In this document: positions 51,101 through 62,176 of the stretch, one piece after another
Layout: each line of letters starts with the position of its first letter
Position numbering within the stretch: position 1 is the first letter of the stretch
Notes under the pieces: generated by a model
What the model saw: only the letters and a program-made list of their open reading frames with translations
Told to the model about the DNA's origin: nothing
The model's database searches: none
Program-made: the position numbers and the translations under genes
Assembly: GCA_015680685.1 (NCBI GenBank)
Contig: MNCI01017947.1
Coordinates: 204,391-268,390 of the forward strand
DNA length: 64,000 nucleotides
Direction: 5' to 3'
Origin: Gnetum montanum
Lineage: Eukaryota; Streptophyta; Gnetopsida; Gnetales; Gnetaceae

Positions 51101-54100
51101 TCCCACTATTCAATGAAGCCATTAGAATTCATTGGTTTAGAAGCCAAGTTCCAAACATGATGAAAGTTCCTTTGAAGTTTTTATTACATAAAAAAAGTAA
51201 TAGTAATAAAAAGCTCACAAGAAAGATTTACATGACTTATTCTTTGAATCAAAAACTAGATACACTTGTGATACGAAAGAGCGCATTTTGGATTTGCTTG
51301 AAAAAATAAATTGTGCTAAGAATTAAAGCATAAATTGGGGGCAGAAGAAATATAATCTCTATCTAAAATACAAAATATTCTCTATCAAAATAATATGTCT
51401 AGAATAATGCAATTTTTATTAGTGGAATCAAAGCTTTTGAGACCACTAGTGTTTGCATGATATCCAAAAAATACATATTTCTTGTCTTCATCATTAATCT
51501 TATTAATACGCTTATTTGAAATCTTCATAAAGCATGCATAAGCAAACATTTTTATATGATACATGTAATACCCTATGTTCCTAGCCCTATCCTTTGTTAA
51601 TATTCGTCTTCTATTTTGACTTCTAACTTGGTTTAGCTTCTCATATGATTTTTTTATAATCCTTGTTCATTACTTTTGATATGAATTCTATTTAATTATT
51701 ATAGTATTATATATTTTACATGAATTTGATCTTCTAACTTTTATTTAGCATTATTATTTTGATATTACACTTATGAAGGTTTGAACCCTTAACCATCTTT
51801 TTCTTGGTTGAATTATTATAACTCTTGTAATTTCATTTTGGATTATTATATTATTTAAACTTGATGCTTACCAATCCTTGATGTTTCTTGTTAAGAATAG
51901 GTTGGATGGATGGTGCCCCATGTGATTATATGGCACATTGGTATTTTATAGAAATTATATTTATGGCTACATATAACATGTGATATTGTATTTTAGGGTT
52001 CTTGAATCCTTTCTTAGTTAAATATCATGTTAAATTAAAATTACCTTGGAATTAACCCCAAATTTAGGATACACATAAGTCATTCACATTTTGGAATTAT
52101 TCCTTCATGTGAACTACCCAATGATAGACTCATTTTGTTTTTAGAAAGCCCTTCTAACGTTCTAGTTGTGGAAATAAAAGTCAACTCATACCCTTTCCCT
52201 CTCTTACATGAAATCATATCTACTAACACATAATCTCTTTATAGATCTTTCATTAACATTGAAAATCCTTGGATTCATTCTTACTAAGCCTTTCCATGGA
52301 TGCTTGGAGCCTTGTTGTGTAGAGCATTACTTTCCACACTAGCATAGAAATTATTCTTAAAGCTAAAGTAAGTATATTGAACTTCTAGTATATTCTTGAA
52401 TACAAACTTAACGTTTTACCTTCAAACTTAGTTTTATATGCTTGGATCTACCATTTTGTTAAGTTTCTACATGAATATAATTTCATCTTGACATCCACCA
52501 TCTTTAGTAAAACTCTTGGTACATTTTTGGTGATGTTTCATATTATCACAATATATGGTGAATCATACCACAACTCATGGTAGTGTTTCTAGTGGAAGCT
52601 GCAACTTGCAATAATGTTTTCATCTTGGCCATAACAAAACCACAAGTCATGATCTTCCAAAAGACCCATATTAAGAAACATGGAATGTGATTTATATGAT
52701 CATAGTATTCATCACAACTTGTAGTGAGGTTGTGATCTAGACCATGACTTAACCATGAATTATGATGAGTAAAGTTTTCTTTAGTGATAAATTTTATGAC
52801 TTATTATGAAGTTGTGATTTCCACCATAATCAAATGATGAGTCATGGTCAAGTTTTCTTTCTTTACAGAAAACTGATAGATTTCAATATCTTTTGGTAAT
52901 CCTCTTTTATGTTGACAATACTTTTAGTGATTTTTGATGTTCTAACATCCCTTTGGCTAATCTATAAACAATTGATAGGAATTGTGAAGAGCTAACTACA
53001 ATTATTCAAACTTGTTTATGCTACCTATGGTTACTCTTGTTGATCAAAATGTTAAAAGGTCATAATGGGTAATCATTGTAGAAGGTCTAGTTTGTGATGC
53101 ATTTGAATTTTCATGATAAGTATTCGTAATACCTCTTGGATTTAGGACCAATGCTTGATATACATCATTTATAATTGATCCATTAGGTTAAATCTTTGGA
53201 TTCATGATTCAGGATGTTAGGTAATAGATAGATCTTAATGGTTAGTATTATAACACCACAAAAATTTGTATGTTATTGCCAATTTTCATCATGTAGCTCA
53301 CTGCATGAAACCCAAGGCAAAACATCATTGTAAATGTGAAGATTGTATCCCATGGAGGGTAATCTCACATATCCCATACTTTTGGGGCTAAAAACTGCCT
53401 CATAAGTGGTCAAAGCCTTATTCCCCAAGTGAAAGAAAAGTCACCTAGTGTCTATATTTAGGCATTTTGTGGGCAGGGGTGGGGGTGTGGGGGGCGACAT
53501 AGGGGTGGTGTTAAATATGGCTTTTGGAATGCCAAAAATGGTAATTTAATGGGTTTTATGGGGGTATACATTTTTCTACACTAAAAACACTTACAAGTAA
53601 TAAATATCATCTACCCTTAGTGTGGAGGAGTGCCGGGTTTGCCCTTAGCTTGGAGAATTTTTCCCCTAGCATGGAAATTGCATGCCCTTAGTGTGGAAGC
53701 CACAAAAGATAAATTTCATCACTCCATGCACTCCAACATTGACCAACCACTCCAACAAGGATGACAGAAGGCTAAATGTGGAATATCTATCTTTAGTGTA
53801 CAAGGTGTGCCCATATTACTATTTATAGTAAATGAAATGGCCATGGGGGGAAGGCACTTACTATATATAATAACCTCCAAATTTGGGTATCCATCTCACT
53901 TGTATGAGGTAGAAATTTGCAGCAAAATTACAACCAAATTACAGCCATTTTGTAGCACCATTTATGGCCCAAGACCTATAAAAACTAGCATCAAACACCA
54001 TTTACAAGTTTAGCAATTTTTTTCAAGTTTCCACACTTTTGGCAATTCCACACTTGGGCATTCTCAAGTACTTAAGAGCTCTTGCAATCTCCCATGGTTG

Positions 54101-54399
54101 CATTCTCTTGAACCCCAGTGTGGAAGCACTATAACTCTATCACCCTAAGCATTGTGGACTTTGGTGTTAACACTATATTTCTGGGACTCCAACCCCTAGC
54201 ATGGAGCAATCTGGTACCCAAATTTCTCACTTTTCTCACCCTGAATATTAACCAAATTTGTAGATCTAAGGTTTCAAGAAAGGAGGTTAAGAAACATCAG
54301 GAGTAGCTAAGCATCCAGATCATGAAGAAAATCACATTAGCTTCAATAGGCTCTAAATTCTTGTCCTAGAGAATCCCCTTCTACTCGCTCAAGAGCAAC
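51101..54399. other. AT-rich intergenic or decayed repeat sequence
   Basis: No gene or known element is recognised. It includes a zone of repeated CATGACTTGTGGT-like words in both orientations (52556-52860), a G-rich run capable of G-quadruplex formation (53471-53494) and a series of CCCTTAGTGTGGA-like words (53614-54210). Around 53985 a CCTATAAAAAC word looks like a TATA box, so part of it may be an old LTR. Confidence 0.4.
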
Positions 54400-55266
54400 T
54401 AATGAATCACAATTTTCTAGGCCCTGATATTGGGTACACAATATCAGGTATGTAATATCATGGCTTGGATATGATATCGTATACACAATATCATGATTCC
54501 TGTGTTAGCCTATAAATATAACACCTAGGCACACAATGAGAGAATAGTTAGTCCATTAGAGTCAGTTCCTTTTGTCAGTCTTTAGTGAATTTTTAGTTTT
54601 CAGTTCTTTCCAAGTGCATTCCCACAATGTGATTCTTGTAACTACACGAAACCTTTGTTTGAGTATGATGTACTTGGACATGCACACGATTGGCAATAAA
54701 GATTGAGATTATTCCATCATTGCAGCATTCACTTAGCTTTCAATTTTTTTAATTATTTGTTATTTATTGTTGTTTTCTTAGTTAATATTTCTTTTATCAT
54801 CATTTACTATTCTTGTCATTAATGTGGAATGAATATGCCTTAATCATGAACATTTAAGTGTAACTACATGGTAAGCCAGTAGCGTATCGAGTAGTGCTTT
54901 GAGTGATGTGTGCTTGGTAATCCCAAAAGTAGTACATGAAGTCCAAGATATGTATGGATGATTAAGGATGGATACTCATCGCACTTAGGTAGCTTAGATC
55001 TTATTTCCTATTGCTCATTAGCTTAGTTAAGTTATCTCTCATTATCCTTAGGACTAGCATAGTAGTAGAAACCACATCATACACCTCACTCTAGACTAAA
55101 CCATACATGACAAAGCAATTACTAGTCCAGGTGGAAAGATAGTGAACTACGATCAACATATAACTATTTCGGTACCACAACTAGTCCATCTGTAGAGTTC
55201 AACCAGATCATGCATACAGACTCATATTCATATAGTTGAATGTAGGGATACCTCGCTGCTCATCAT
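54400..55266 (+). repeat. 5' LTR of the third element
   Basis: Starts TAATGAATCAC and ends GCTCATCA, followed by the primer-binding site. U3 has several palindromic words around ATATCGTATAC (54430-54500), then a TATA box (CCTATAAATATAA at 54511). It matches 61309-62176 closely over its full length. Confidence 0.9.
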
Positions 55267-55285
55267 TGGTGCCATTGCTAGGGAT
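55267..55285 (+). other. Primer-binding site of the third element
   Basis: TTGGTGCCATTGCTAGGGA directly after the LTR. Same type as 29080-29098. Confidence 0.7.
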
Positions 55286-55719
55286 GGTGCTAGTTATCTA
55301 GATTAGTTATATCATACAAGATCACTATAACAGGGTATTAATGATATATCCTTTAGACAAAGAAATTAAATTTAATTAAGTCACACATGATTCATGACAA
55401 TGTCTCTTTCACAAGATAGTGATAACACAAAATCTAGCGAGGCAATTGATTAGAGAATCAATGAAATTTATGATGAAGAAGAACTTTGAAGTACTCAATC
55501 TTATGTAGGAGTTTCATATGTTCATAGACATCCCAGCAATCCTCAAGGACTTTTATCATCCAACTAAGATACCTCTAGTGAATATGGGACATCCCACAAA
55601 ACAAGGAGGCCCACAAGGCCTAGGACCTTCTCAATTGTTAGCAAGAGCACATGAGGTGGTGATTGGGAGACTTACAAAAGTCATGATGAGTCTTCCAGCT
55701 CCCTTTCTTCCTCTACTCT

Positions 55720-57450
55720 TTCAATGTTAGGTTATGACACGAATGACTATTCCTTAAGGGGTTGGCATAGAAATAAAAATCAAACCCATAGGAAAAATCA
55801 GGAATGCCAACATGAACATAGACAACATCGTCCCAACTCACGAACTCACAACCTATTTAGTGACCCTTGCTAGCCACTAAGAGCCTAATGCATCTAACAG
55901 AGGCTGTTCAGATATCCCGCAAGTTTTGCAAGGAAAGTTGTCTACCTAGGCTTGATTTGAATAACTTTCCTAAGTTCTTAGGAGGCTATGATTCAGATCC
56001 ACAACATCACTTACAAGCCTTCTATGATGCCTATGTATGGAACAACATTGAGAATGGATGGAAAATGCTTAAGCTCTTTCCTATGACACTCGTTGGCCAA
56101 GCTAAAGTATGGTATAGGTCTTTAAAACCAAATTCAATTCATTGTTGCCCTACAATGATAAACCTCTTCAATGAAAGATATCAAACCTATACAAGAGTGT
56201 CAACCTTGAGGAGACAAATCCAAGAGTGGAAACAAGGGAAACATGAATCCTTGGACATGGCATTAGAAAGACATTACTCTTTGTTAAACAAGTGCCTAGG
56301 ACATGAGTTCTTTGATGAAAGGCTAATGTATCACATCATGGATGGGCTTCGTAATGAAACAAGAGAGACCCTAGGGATGTGTGTCCTAGGTCAACTATAT
56401 GAACTATGAACCCACCAATTCCAAGAGCTTATTAAGTGGGTAGAAAAAGAAGAAGGAGAAATAGACAAATGGGAGAATGTTGAAAAATATCAACAAGACC
56501 AAACTCTCAAAGTAATGAAGGTCCATAATTATGAAGAGGAGAAATCAACTCACCTCGAGGAGATGAAACCATCCCCACCTTTGCCAATACTAAAATCACT
56601 AGATGAAATCGATGTAAAGATCAACAAGATGACAAAGTGGGCACATGAAAAATGTGGAGAATATGCAAACATTATTAGGGGGAGACCCATGCAAAATAAT
56701 TTTAACAACCAAAAAAATAGAAAATATCAAACCTAGAAATAGGGCAGAACACTATTTGACAATTGGAAAGAAGGGATAAAGAAAATAAGGATAGTGGCTC
56801 AACCACAAATCATAAGTATCAATGCAATATTTGCCTGTATGATCACCCCAAAGGCCAATGCCCAATCTTGTCACATCTATATGAGCATTGGGAAAACATG
56901 TTACATCCAAATTTCATACAAAAGTACTATGTTCAACAGCAGTGGAAAAACCCTTAGTCATGGGGGAGGCCATTACCAAACTAGCCACACCCTTCATATC
57001 ACTCGACACCAAGTGCTTATTATGTTCAACACCTTGTTTCTCCAATTGGATCAACATCCTCTAGTTCACCTCATCATAATCACTCTCTCAAGTATCATCA
57101 ACCCATGTCCTATGCTACGAGGTCACCACCTCATGTTCTTTACACTCCTTACCCTCAATATTCTCATCCTTCACCTCCTTCTAAATTACCACCACTTGTA
57201 TCGAAAGGTTTTTTACCACAACACCAACCAATAAACATCACTTGTGCTGCTACTGTCAATAGCAATGGGAGTCCTCCACAACATTGAAGGCATCCTTTCT
57301 TTAGGCATGACCGTAGAAAGATGCAGCATGGTTCTAAAACCACTGCATCTTCCAACTCAGCACAAGTCCAACTCTGTGATGCACCTTTCTCTTTAAACTC
57401 AACACCTCCTGTTACCTCATCTAGGCCACCAATTAACACTCCAATAACCA
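55720..57450 (+). pseudogene. gag of the third element
   Basis: The longest open part is 55867-56409. It has a capsid-like region: LDLNNFPKFLGGYDSDPQHH, VGQAKVWYRSLKP, WKQGKHESLDMALERHYSLL, DGLRNETRETLG. After a stop at 56407 the frame continues with a charged linker to 56736. A frame change then leads to a zinc knuckle, CNICLYDHPKGQC, at 56823-56861 (C-x2-C-x3-H-x4-C). A Pro/Ser/Tyr-rich tail follows to about 57450. This is the least damaged gag in the window. Its product would package element RNA if intact. Confidence 0.78.
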
Positions 57451-59139
57451 TGTGGCCTAATTAATTTGATAGTGTGAGGAGACATATCAATCCTTGCATA
57501 CCATCTTATGGTCATTGATGCAATAGTAGATCATCTTCTTATCACATGACCACATCTTATAATCTACCCTACTATGTCTACTTTAATCAAGTGTGTGAAC
57601 CCCAATTTGGATACATTCCTACCACTACACCAAAAGACACCTAGTGGTGTGGATATGACTAGACCCTACTATTTCCAACATGCATGGATCTTAACTTTCC
57701 ATTTATTAATTCTCACCATGATCAAAGGTTTAGTCATGGGGAATATCCCCCATTCTAACAAGTAGAATTAGTAAATGTTTTTCCTTTTCTTTCTTTTTTT
57801 CAATTTTTTGTTTTCTAATTTCTTGTTTTTCAATTTGTTGTTTTATCTTTTTGTGGGCAATCCCATCTATGAATAAAATACTCATGTAACCCATTGGTTG
57901 AGGCATTGTTCTATGTTATCAAGTCATAAGTAAACAATTATTTGGATAGTGAGCCCACAACATCCAACCACCCATTCTATTAATAAGAGGTTCTTACTTT
58001 AGGTATGATGATATTCTTGTTATCATCAAAACTTAAAGTAACTTTGTACTCATTATGCCCAAAGTAAAGAGTGATAGACTAAGAGGGAATCATGAGGGTG
58101 TGACATCAAGGGGACTTGTAAATTCTCTTTGGCGACATCTATTTATGCTATCATGCAGCTTGGTTGTACTAAGATCATTATAGATCTAACGAAAAATAGG
58201 AGTAAGAGTTGTAATAAAGGCACTAAATAAAGGAACTCAATGTTATTCTATGGGGGTTCCACTGGAAAGACATGCATCCATGCCTGAAGGTTGGCAGCTT
58301 CTCTAGATCACCTTTGGGAAAGACAAAGTGCAAAAGTGGCTAGAAACAAAAAGAAAAAGAAAGAAAAAAAGAAATGAAGCAAAAAAGAAAAGCTCAAGGA
58401 AAATGTGCCGTAGACAAATTTGAATCACTCCTCCCTTGCACAAAATGCCAAGTGATCAGACACCTTGTTGTCATGATGCTCTTATGGTTGTCTATCATTG
58501 GGATGAAACAATGCGATGTCACCGAGACTTGGTTTTGATCTTGGAGTGAAAGGCTAATGGTACTTTAATCATGCGCAACACTTAGGATTCATTGTGCCTA
58601 GGGTAAGTTACCTCACATCTCGATCTCTGTAATCCTTTTTGTAATTCATCTCATCTCATGGTGAAAGTACTTCTAACTTGTGTCTTCTATGACATAGAAT
58701 TCATACCTCATAGTGGTGATACATAACATGTGTGTGCTTTGTTGCATAGGTGTGGGTTGCATTTAATCCTTCTAGTGCCTATGGACATTTTAAGATGTGG
58801 TTACGCAAGGGCATTATAGGTTGGAACTTGCTTTGGGGAGGACCACTTATGTGACTTTTTCAATTTGTACTTGTTGCACACCACATCATTTTATACCCTC
58901 CGAGTATTCCAGTGCCATCTATTCTTTCCTTTATCATCATTTTAATTGAATGTTCCTTAGAAACATTACATGTCATTTTTCCTCATCCTTTTCAAAGAAC
59001 CTCATTGTATGACTTCACTTCATTACACTTTTAGTGTCTCAATTCCCACTTGACATTACCCCAAACCTTTCACATCTACCTCAAATCCTTCATTTTTGGT
59101 AGTAAAAACTTGAAAAATCATCAATTCTATTAAGTACCC
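57451..59139 (+). other. Region between gag and the accessory frame, no pol
   Basis: The place where pol would start contains no protease or RT motif in any frame I could read. T-rich runs occur at 57780-57850 and an A/G-rich run at about 58335-58400. The sequence looks non-coding. Confidence 0.5.
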
Positions 59140-59245
59140 TACCTTGGTGGGGATGCAATATCGAGTACCCGGTATTGGATCCAACACAATATTGGGTATG
59201 TGCTATCGCATACGCGATATTGCATCTATAAAAACTATATATATG
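59140..59245 (+). promoter_or_regulatory. U3-like palindrome cluster and TATA box ahead of the accessory frame
   Basis: Contains CAATATCGAGTACCCGGTAT, ACACAATATTGGGTATGTG and CGCATACGCGATATTGCATC, the same style of small palindromes as the LTR U3 regions here, followed by a TATA-type word (TCTATAAAAACTATATATAT). It lies about 150 bases before the accessory frame. It could drive that frame, or be the relic of another LTR. Confidence 0.4.
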
Positions 59246-59389
59246 GGGCCCCCGTGCACTACAGAAGTCATTTTCAACATGTTCCTAGAAAATCCTAAAA
59301 TGTTTCATATGCTAAACTGCTCAAACCACTGGTGCCTAGGAAAGATGCTGGCAAGCAGTTAGAATAAGAGGAGCAAATGGTTAGGCCCA

Positions 59390-60930
59390 CTACATCTCAA
59401 ATGGTAGGACCTAGCCAACAATAGGAAGTGGGGACCAACACATAGCCTAGAAGCCAGCAAGTCCAACAATTTCCACCATCATAATAAGACTATCAATCGT
59501 CTATTAGTCATCTCCAAATAATCGCTGAGATGGTTAGTTGGGGAAGTCGTGATGCTGAAAACTTATTCAGAGTCATTGATGATATTGTACAACCCACTAT
59601 TTTAATTGTCCCTACAAGTGGAAATATTTCATTAACTTTAGGAGGAGAGTCTCAGTGGTCTTAGTAGATCTTTGGAAATGCCACATCATTCTAGGTCAGG
59701 TTGGAAACTAGTGAAGGAGCCATGGTGGTGGTCATACAACACCAAGATGCAGCAGGCATAGTAGAGGTGGTCACAGACCATATCAAAGAATCATTTAACA
59801 TTCTTGTTATGCCACTGGTAGCTTTGGTTGGTCCCTCAATGACTCTTTTGAAACATGAGGATGCTTTGTATTGCTTGCTGCAAATAGGACAAGTTATGAT
59901 GTCCTTGCTTAATATTCCCCAAGATGTCACAGCAGCATAATTAGACCTCATTTCCACCAAAGGAAAATTGATCATGGATAAAGTTAGGGCTGAGCATGTG
60001 GAAGGAGTGTTGCAAATATTGAAAGAAAAGCTCGTCACCCTATAAGTTGAATGATGGGATCCATCCAAATTTATTGTAGCCAACCAATTAGATATTTTCA
60101 GATTCGACCAACTGAGTAAATTATTAGAAGAAAACAAAAGGGTGGTAAGGGAAAAGGGATAGGCCGATTGAGATGCTTCAAAGGCATAAGCTCAGACATA
60201 TGCACATGTTAAAGCTCTCAAGGACTTACAAGAGGAAAATAAATTACTTACTACTTAAAATATTTGGTTGACCACAGTTGAGAAATAGAAGAACATTCTC
60301 AAAGAAATTTTCCAACAAATGTGAGAACAACTAGTTTGGATTAACCAAGACATGAATCACTCGGCTAGAGAGAATAGAATCCTCTTCATGGAGAAGGTCC
60401 ATGCCATTAGACAAAAAATGGCTATAGAAATAAATGCATGACAAAATGAGGCCAAAAAGCATGAGAAGTTAAAAGAATACTTCTGTGACCAGTTGGGAAT
60501 GTACAAGAAAATCATCAAAAAAGAGATTTGTATGGCTAAGGCCCACATTAATTCTTTCAGTGCCCAACACATTAACTGGTAAGCTGTACTAGATACTTAT
60601 GTCTTTATCCACCAAGAAAAATTAAAAAGTTAGGACCTACAGATTTAGGACCTAACAGAGTACATGGATTTGGAAAATCTACGATATGCCAACTTGGCCA
60701 TGTTAATAGCATGGTGCTCAAGAACAAAGCTCGAGAAGTAGATAGCTAATGTCTATGCTGAATATGAGACCAAGTTAGACATTGCAAAATTAGAAGTAGC
60801 AAACTCTGAACTAGAAGTGGTAAAGACTAGCTACCAAGGTCAGAAAGACATAGTAGCATATTTGGCTTGATGGCTTATGGATAATCAAGAACTCAAAGAA
60901 AAAGCCAAAGCTAATGAGGAGGAATGATAA
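59390..60930 (+). pseudogene. Unrecognised coiled-coil accessory reading frame, copy B
   Basis: One + strand frame can be followed for about 510 codons, broken only by in-frame stops. The first half includes EGAMVVVIQHQDAAGIVEVV (59715-59775) and HEDALYCLLQIGQVMM (about 59850). The second half is rich in Glu, Lys, Leu and Gln with heptad-like spacing (KDLQEENKLL, KEKAKANEEE), suggesting a long coiled coil. No retroviral enzyme motif, zinc finger or membrane segment is seen. Most stops are TAG, TAA or TGA where Gln or Arg codons would fit, as C-to-T decay produces. Homologous to 46380-47870. Function unknown; a structural or packaging role is possible. Confidence 0.5.
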
Positions 60931-61290
60931 TGTTTCCACAACTATCATGTGCATGGGAAGTGCTAGCTTCATCAAACATCGGAACATTAGCATGGATGTT
61001 GCATGATCCTCAGATAGAGGAGGAAAAAGTTCAGGTGCTTCTTCAAAGGTATCCATTTCAAAAGCCTAGAGCATAGGACAAATGAAAAGCACCCATGGAA
61101 GAGCCACCAGCACTAGGAATCGCATGGGTTTCGCAAAGTTTATATTTTTTGTTGGTCTCCAGATTTTATTTTGTCTAGTTCTACACTACAATATGAAATA
61201 GTCCATGGTCATTCAATAATCCCATACCTATCCATTGTTTGTAACCAAATGAACTTGTTCCTCATTTTGTTTGACTTGAGGATGAGTTTT

Positions 61291-61308
61291 TATTCAGTCA
61301 TGGGGGTA
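61291..61308 (+). other. Polypurine tract of the third element
   Basis: GTCATGGGGGTA directly ahead of the 3' LTR, preceded by GAGGATGAGTTTTTATTCA. The same phrase stands before the 3' LTR of the nested element on the - strand. Confidence 0.7.
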
Positions 61309-62176
61309 TGATGAATCATGGTTTGCCAAGCCCCAATATTAGATACACGATATTAGGCACATGATATTGTAGCCTGGATACGATATCGTATACATGATAT
61401 CGTGATTCTTGTGTTAGCCTATAAATACAACACTTAGACACATAGAGAGAGAATAGTTAGTCCATTAGAGTCAATCCTTTTTGTCAATATTTAGTCAGTT
61501 TTTAGTTTTCAATTTTTTCCAAGTGCATGCCTGCAGTGTGATGCTTGTAATTTTACGGAACCTTTGTTCGAGTGTGACGTACTTGGACATGCACATGATT
61601 GGAAATAAAGATCAAGATTATTCCATCATTGCAGCATTCACTTAGATTTCAATTTGTTTTAATTATTTATTAATTATTGTTGTTTTCTTAGTTAATTTTT
61701 CTTTTATCATCATTTACTATTCTTATCATTACTGCGGAATGAGCATGCCTTAATCATGAACATTTAAGTGTAACTACATGGTAACCTAGTAGCGTATTGA
61801 GTAGTGCTTTGAGTGATGTGTGCTTGGTAATCCTAGAAGTAGTACACAAAGTCCAAGATGCATACAAATGATTAAGAACAGATGATCATCACACTTAGGC
61901 TAGCTTAGATCTTATTTCCTATTACTCATTAGCTTAATTAAGTTATCTCTTATTGTCCTTAGGAGTAGAATAGTAGTAGAAATCGCATCATACACCTCAC
62001 TCTAGAATAAACCATATGTGACAAAGAAATTACTAGTCTAGCTGGAAAGACAGTGAACTATGATCAACGTATAACTATCTAGGTGCCACAACTAGTCCAT
62101 CCACAGAGTTTGATTGGATCGCGTGTACATACTCATATTCATATGGTTGAACGTAGGGGTACCTCACTACTCATTA
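61309..62176 (+). repeat. 3' LTR of the third element
   Basis: Begins TGATGAATCATGG and ends near ACTCATTA. U3 palindromes (GGATACGATATCGTATACAT at 61376) and a TATA box (CCTATAAATACAA at about 61420) are conserved with the 5' LTR. The two copies differ by scattered substitutions, so the insertion is not recent. Confidence 0.88.

Larger units (their letters stand above)
54400..62176 (+). mobile_element. Third gypsy-type element: LTRs and gag, no pol, accessory frame instead
   Basis: Two LTRs of about 867 bp (54400-55266 and 61309-62176), a primer-binding site at 55267-55285, gag at about 55720-57450, an unrecognised coiled-coil frame at 59390-60930 and a polypurine tract before the 3' LTR. 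No reverse transcriptase, RNase H or integrase motif is visible in 57.4-61.3 kb. The LTRs are related to those of the nested element. A clear target-site duplication is not seen (GCAAC on the left, CCAAT on the right). It is probably a non-autonomous relative mobilised in trans by elements like the other two. A deletion of pol or a fusion of two elements is the alternative. Confidence 0.7.

Noticed and set aside
51565-53300. Possible LTR starting TGTAATACCC
   Set aside because: The start resembles LTRs of some gypsy families, but no second copy, no CA end with duplication and no PBS or PPT was found.
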